From Stomorhina lunata (lineage: Eukaryota > Arthropoda > Insecta > Diptera > Rhiniidae): DNA of 64,000 nt. The notes under the pieces are model-generated. The model was not told where the DNA came from, made no database searches, and saw only the letters and a program-made list of their open reading frames with translations. Shown here one piece after another: positions 59,738 through 64,000 of the stretch (within the stretch, counting starts at the first letter, position 1; the number at the start of each line of letters is the position of its first letter). The translations under genes and the position numbers were made by a program. Location: positions 89,765,498 to 89,829,497 of the forward strand of contig OW121743.1 of the NCBI GenBank assembly GCA_933228675.1, given 5' to 3'.

Positions 59738-59821
59738 TCTAATCACCGCATTCGATATCAATCAAAATGTTAGATATTTTAGGAATATTTGTGTAGCATA
59801 CTTTTATGATAATATAAATAA
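59738..59821 (-). mobile_element. M1 MITE, one half of a copy split by a transposon
   Basis: accgcattcgatatcaatca and the interior phrase gtagcatacttttatgataa match one M1 end. The sequence breaks at taa (59819-59821), where the 2.6-kb transposon begins. Confidence 0.75.
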
Positions 59822-60460
59822 CACGGTGCAACATGAAAAAAATAACCACATACGGACACCACCACGAGATAGAGGATCAAAAAAAAGAAGACACGTGTCT
59901 TTCAGTTTTGTCAAATGTCCTCCCCTTTTTTGTGGGTGGGGCCTTAAAAATTTGGGCCTCTTTGTCATTTTTGCAATAAAGTGGTCATCTTCTCAGGCTC
60001 ATATCTTCCAAACCGTTAGGAATTTTGATTTACTTTTTGAAACAAAGTTGTAGCTATTGTCATGAGGAATAAAAATAGTGAACACAAAAAATCAAAAAAA
60101 CTCATTTTGAATATCAAAATCGCAAAAAAAACTAAAAAAAATCGATTTTTTTTAGGCTTTTTTCACATGTTCAGGTTCCTACGTAGCAAACCGTTCAAAA
60201 TTTAAGAAAACAATATACAACAAAAATAAAGCTAAGACCTCACTTAAAAACTTTGTAAAACATACAAACATCCTAGGAATGATCCTTAACACAGTAAAGG
60301 TAGCGCTAAGGTAACCATAAAAATTAAAAATTTCCCGAAAAAATGTTATTTTTAATGTTTTTTTTTTACTTCAACAAGAAAAAATATAACCATATATAGT
60401 ACAAATACCGCTACGTGATGAAAGACAAGAAAGCCCATATCTTCCAGTTTTGGCCCAATT
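59822..60460 (+). repeat. Left terminal inverted repeat of the 2.6-kb transposon
   Basis: Matches 61780-62425 in reverse. Shared phrases include ccacatacggacaccaccac, gacacgtgtcttt, gcaaaccgttcaaaattta, gatccttaacacagtaa and gctacgtgatgaaagaca. The motif ggtagcgct occurs here (60299) and in three more places up to 60783. Confidence 0.88.
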
Positions 60461-60891
60461 CACCACCATTTAACAGCATTTAGGTAGCGCTTAAGCAACG
60501 ACAAAAGTGAAAAATTCAAAAATTAGCTCTTGTCATAAAAAAGAAAAATTCTCAACATATAAAAAATTAATCTTCAAGATCACAAAATTTTTAAAAATTG
60601 ATTTTTTACCTGGTTATGGACAGGTTAAAAATTCAAGAAACAATCACCTAGAAAAGATACATTTTTATTGGACAACTTTTTTGAATCATTCATACGAACA
60701 TTATATGAATGATCCTCAATATCGTTTAGGTAGCGCCTTGGTAACCGCAAAAGTGAACTACTTTTTAGGCTAGGTAGCGCTTAGGAAAAATTAAAAAAGT
60801 AAAAAAATCAGCTCTTGCCATAAAAAACCAAAAATCGATTTTTTACCTAACCAGGTCCATAGGTAGCAAACCGTTCATTCAAGAAACAATC
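60461..60891 (+). repeat. Internal subrepeats of the left arm
   Basis: ggtagcgcttaagcaac (60484), ggtagcgccttggtaac (60729) and ggtagcgcttagg (60774) start related blocks. The phrases tagctcttgtcataaaaaa/cagctcttgccataaaaaa and attcaagaaacaatca occur twice. They are weaker copies of the terminal repeat, in the same orientation as the left arm. Confidence 0.75.
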
Positions 60892-61284
60892 ATGAAACCC
60901 TGGACGCAATATATAAGTGATATGATGTTCGCACCGAGGCATTACAAAACACGACGTAAACGAGAGCTCAGCGGTGAAAGTAATACGATTTCAATATGCA
61001 GTGTGAAAAAATTAATTTATTTTGCTACGTTTGCGGTCATCAAATTAGAAAAAACAAATAAAGAAAAGAATCTTCTAACTAGCGAATTCAGAAGAGCATA
61101 TACGTTGTTTTTCGACGAAGTAGACTTGACCAGTGAAAATTATACACCTAATGATGGAGGGCAGTCTGGAAGCAACGTACCCGTGCGCACCCTAAGTTCT
61201 GAATCAGAGTCAGATTCGGACGACGAATTGGATCCACAACTTAAGAGAGTGCTATTTACAAGTCCAGGGCCATCAACTTTATAA
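60892..61284 (+). pseudogene. Damaged ORF of the 2.6-kb transposon, unknown protein
   Basis: A 130-codon frame lies in the core, the only stretch of the element with mixed codon composition. Residues 19-25 are basic (KTRRKRE). Residues about 102-112 are an acidic Ser/Asp/Glu run (SSESESDSDDE). The end is LFTSPGPSTL, followed by an AT-rich trailer. In another frame at 61002-61046 the same DNA reads CEKINLFCYVCGHQI, a Cys-x2-Cys-Gly-His phrase like the start of a zinc finger, preceded by a possible splice acceptor (atgcag) and closed by a stop at 61059. After an A run the continuation LTSEFRRAYTLFFDEV is in the 130-codon frame. So a protein with a zinc-binding start, interrupted by a frameshift near 61047-61060, is likely. 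The ATG at 60892 falls at the end of a subrepeat and may not be a true start. I do not recognise the family. Confidence 0.5.
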
Positions 61285-61779
61285 ACATGACACAAATATA
61301 TATTTATTTTATTTATTTCCATATTTATTTATCTTATTTTTGTGATATATGCCATTGTATATTAATGTTGAAATAACAACAAAAAAAAATTAAAATAAAA
61401 AAATTTTACACATACGAAATGAAATTAAATCAAATGAAATTAAATTATTTTTGTATTAGAAATTGAATGTTCTAAAAAGTTGTTTAATTAGATCTTATGT
61501 ACATTTTTGTAGCTTATTGTTTTCTTGAATTTCGAACGGTTTGCTACGTATGGACTTAAACATGAGAAAAAAGGTAAAAAAATTGATTTTTTTAAATGAC
61601 GTTTTTTTCATTTTATGTGTTCACAATTTTTGTTCTTTACAAGGGTTATACAATATCTTTGCCTTAAAGAGAAAATGAAAATTCCACTCGGTTTGCAAAA
61701 TATGCGCCTGAGAAAATGATTACTTTTTTAATGACACCAAGACCTCAAATCTTTGGGGGCCTCTGAAAAAACTCCATGA
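61285..61779 (-). repeat. Trailer and internal subrepeat of the right arm
   Basis: 61285-61490 is AT-rich with no motif seen. 61495-61760 is a second, weaker copy of the right arm interior (61998-62270), sharing gaacggtttgctacgtatg, gtgttcacaatttttgtt and the ggtttg...cctgagaaaatga block. Offset about 500 bp. Confidence 0.78.
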
Positions 61780-62425
61780 CTTGGGGCAAAACTAGAATAT
61801 ATGGTCTTTTTTGTCTTTTATCACGTAGTTGTATTTGTATATGGTTATATTTTTAATTGTTGAAGTAAAAAAAAATAAGCATTGAAAATATCATTTTTTT
61901 GGGAAATTTTTAATTTTTATGGTTTCCTTAGCGCTACCCTTACTGTGTTAAGGATCATTCCTAGGATGTTTGTATGTTCTACAAAGTTGTTAAGTGAGGT
62001 CTTAGCTACATTTTTGTAGTATATTATTTTCTTAAATTTTGAACGGTTTGCTACGTATGAACCTGAACATGTAAAAAAAGCCTAAAAAAAATCGTTTTTT
62101 TTAAGTTTTTTGCGATTTTGATTTCTAAGATGGCGTTTTTTGATTTAATGCGTTCACAATTTTTATTCCTCATGACAATGGCTACAACTTTGCCTCAAAC
62201 AGTAAATCGAAATTCCTAACGGTTTGGAAGATATCAGCCTGAGAAGATGACCACTTTTTTGCAAAAAAGGCAAAGAGGCCCAAAACCTTTAGGGCCCCGC
62301 CCACAAAAAAGGGGAGGACATTTGACAAAACTGAAAGACACGTGTCTTCTTTTTTTTGATCCTCTATCTCGTGGTGGTGTCCGTATGTGGTTATTTTTCC
62401 ATGACCTAAAAAATTACACACAGTG
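61780..62425 (-). repeat. Right terminal inverted repeat of the 2.6-kb transposon
   Basis: Reverse match of 59822-60460, ending ggtgtccgtatgtggttatt and then, after an extra 12 or so bases relative to the left end, cacagtg. Confidence 0.88.
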
Positions 62426-62428
62426 TAA

Positions 62429-62654
62429 TATATAATATTTGGTTCACGACATTTTAACTTATTTGTCAATAATAGTGAAAATATTTAATTTGAACCAAAT
62501 ATTTTGACAAGCAAATAGATATGTTTAGATATCAAATAGTATTATTATTTTTGCAAAATAAATAATTTTGAAAATCCCTAAGGTATGTTAAACAATATTT
62601 GCTTTTAAGTCTGAGTTTTCGGTAGATATCGAATGCGGCGATTTTGCCCCTGGG
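62429..62654 (-). mobile_element. M1 MITE, other half of the split copy
   Basis: It ends gatatcgaatgcggcgattttgcccctg, the M1 terminus, and includes cttttaagtctgagttttcg as in the copy at 13595. Inside it, aatatttggttc (62434) and gaaccaaatatt (62492) form a further small inverted repeat of about 70 bp. Confidence 0.75.
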
Positions 62655-64000
62655 AAAACAAATTCGTTTGGAAAAATAGTGATGTATATTTGCATTTTTA
62701 TGTGATGCAATGGCCATCTAGAAAGTCAGAAATCGATTTGTTTGTCAGCTTGATAAATCAAAAGACTTACTTAAACGGAAATAATATACAGCGTTAGATA
62801 TAAATGATCGTTCAAAGTTATCTTAGTGAATTTGTTTGTAAATACATAAGTATCATGAAACTTCTGAAGTGATACAAGACATATGGGCAAATTCTGCGTG
62901 ACGGACGATACATTTGTACGGATTTTGTTGTACTTAAATTAATCCCATTGTCGTTTTATACGAAATATCTTGGCACAGATTTCGGAGAATATTAGCACAT
63001 CGATTGTGCTATCGAACGGCTTTTGTTAATTTACATACTTCTTTTGCAGGAAAAAGATATTCGCCTTTAAAGCGCTGTGACGGACGCTACAAAAAATGAA
63101 AGTGAGTTTTTTTTCAACACGTGTTTCTGTAAATTTTAACAAATCGGTCATAGTAATAAAAAAATTTTAAATACATTGGAGATAGAGGAAAATCAGAGGA
63201 TTCCAAAACAGCTATTACGAAATATTTTAAAGTTTCCAGTTTCACCAAAAATCCATAAATGTACTGTTGCGGACGCTACGTGAGGGATGATACATTTTTT
63301 ACTTGAATGTTTTTATTAGGAAAAAATTCACATTTCATATTTTTTTTAAGGATTCGTTAATCAGTGAAAATAATGGTTTTATTTGTTCCCGAATTTCATC
63401 TCCTTCCTTTTCATATTCGTGGTTAAAATGCCATTTTTGGGCACAATTTAATATTTCACAAAACAGCTAAATACATATCGTCGCCCCGGAGTTATCTTCA
63501 CGTAAGTGCAAAAAATTTTTTTTTGGGAAATTGAACTTAAAGATTTGACATTAGTTGCAGAAGAATTTACTCGAAAAATGTGTTCCAATATTTTTATCAG
63601 TTGTAGTCCATGAAGTTCTTAATCAAATCGGTTAAAAATATTCAAGGCCATGGAAGAATATTTCCGAGTTATTGGCATTTTTGTCTCTAAAGAAATTTTC
63701 ACAATTTGCCGTAAAGGACACATTTTATTAAACATTTATTAATATATGTCATATACGTAAAAATGTTAGTACAAACAATTTTTTTTTTTTAAGTTATCTT
63801 CACGTATGTACCCACATAATATTATGATTTTTTAAGAAAAAAAAATCTAAAATCTATTATACTAAATATCAATTCATAGTTTTTCTGAGAGGAAATATAC
63901 TTAAAATTTCTCCTGTTATACAAAAACTTTGCAGTGAGATTTAAATATATAAAAAAATACTATGACTGCTCTATCCATATAAATCGAATTTTCACACGAA
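62655..64000. other. Unassigned sequence with a recurring gacggacg motif
   Basis: gtgacggacgatacattt (62898), gtgacggacgctacaaaa (63077) and ttgcggacgctacgtgaggg (63268) recur about every 180-190 bases. agttatcttcacgta appears at about 63490 and 63794. No long open frame is present. This may be a diverged tandem or transposon-derived region. Confidence 0.4.

Larger units (their letters stand above)
59822..62425. mobile_element. 2.6-kb transposon with long compound TIRs and TAA target duplication
   Basis: The element runs from cacggtg to cacagtg (cactgtg reversed), flanked by taa on both sides (59819-59821 and 62426-62428). Joining the flanks rebuilds the M1 interior phrase taatatataa seen uninterrupted at 34911, which fixes the boundaries. 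Arms of about 640 bp match in reverse. A secondary, weaker set of inverted copies lies inside them. The core holds one damaged ORF. A three-base TAA duplication fits PIF/Harbinger or some CMC (CACTA/Chapaev-type) elements. The subterminal catgaaaaaaataacc recalls P-element ends. I do not assign a superfamily. Confidence 0.85.

Noticed and set aside
59832..62403. Assignment of the 2.6-kb transposon to the P superfamily from catgaaaaaaataacc
   Set aside because: The inverted similarity continues outside CATG to cacggtg/cactgtg, and the flank is TAA rather than an 8-bp duplication.

Overview
The window looks like heterochromatin-like or intergenic nuclear DNA of a higher fly, probably a calyptrate dipteran. 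This rests on very high A+T by eye, the absence of any recognisable host exon, and repeats characteristic of Diptera: DINE-1/INE-1-like Helitron relatives, a Tc1/mariner element of DD37E spacing, RTE-like LINE fragments and small TIR elements. I found no rRNA gene, functional tRNA gene, CRISPR array or bacterial-style operon. All coordinates were read by eye and edges may be off by some bases.

Layout. 1-2.7 kb: the 3' part of a dispersed repeat (family R), a decayed DINE-like copy and two short tandem duplications. 2.8-6.1 kb: a 29-bp satellite (A) in two opposed arrays. 7.3-14 kb: an island of small transposons: a CAGTGG/TA element, a GTACA-flanked element with a nested palindrome, a CTTG palindrome, a complete TA-flanked mariner (11357-12659) with a broken transposase, a palindromic MITE, and an M1 element. 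14.8-16.7 kb: a third A array running into a DINE tail. 18.3-21.4 kb and 26.6-29.1 kb: a 30-31-bp satellite (B) surrounding a 450-bp sequence (core U). 21.5 kb: a hAT-like MITE with near-perfect 8-bp target duplications. 30.0-31.0 kb: a 5'-truncated LINE with a perfect 11-bp target-site duplication. 32.6-36.5 kb: two opposed B arrays. 39.0-42.4 kb: about 220 copies of a 12-bp unit inside a DINE copy. 43.7-53.35 kb: two 1.8-1.9-kb inverted copies of an unclassified repeat, each carrying a tRNA-like SINE, around family R, more B satellite and a nested DINE. 54.1-56.4 kb: a diverged U next to B. 59.8-62.4 kb: a 2.6-kb transposon with long compound terminal inverted repeats and a small damaged ORF, inserted into an M1 element.

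The parts form several apparent host-parasite layers. A LINE 3' end, which is also the end of its coding region, is shared by a tRNA-derived SINE and by two roughly 40-bp insertions with their own target duplications. DINE-like elements sit inside or beside satellites. Core U is repeatedly found inside or beside satellite B. The most unusual objects are the U/B association, the LINE-SINE-micro-insertion set, and the long-TIR transposon at 59822-62425.
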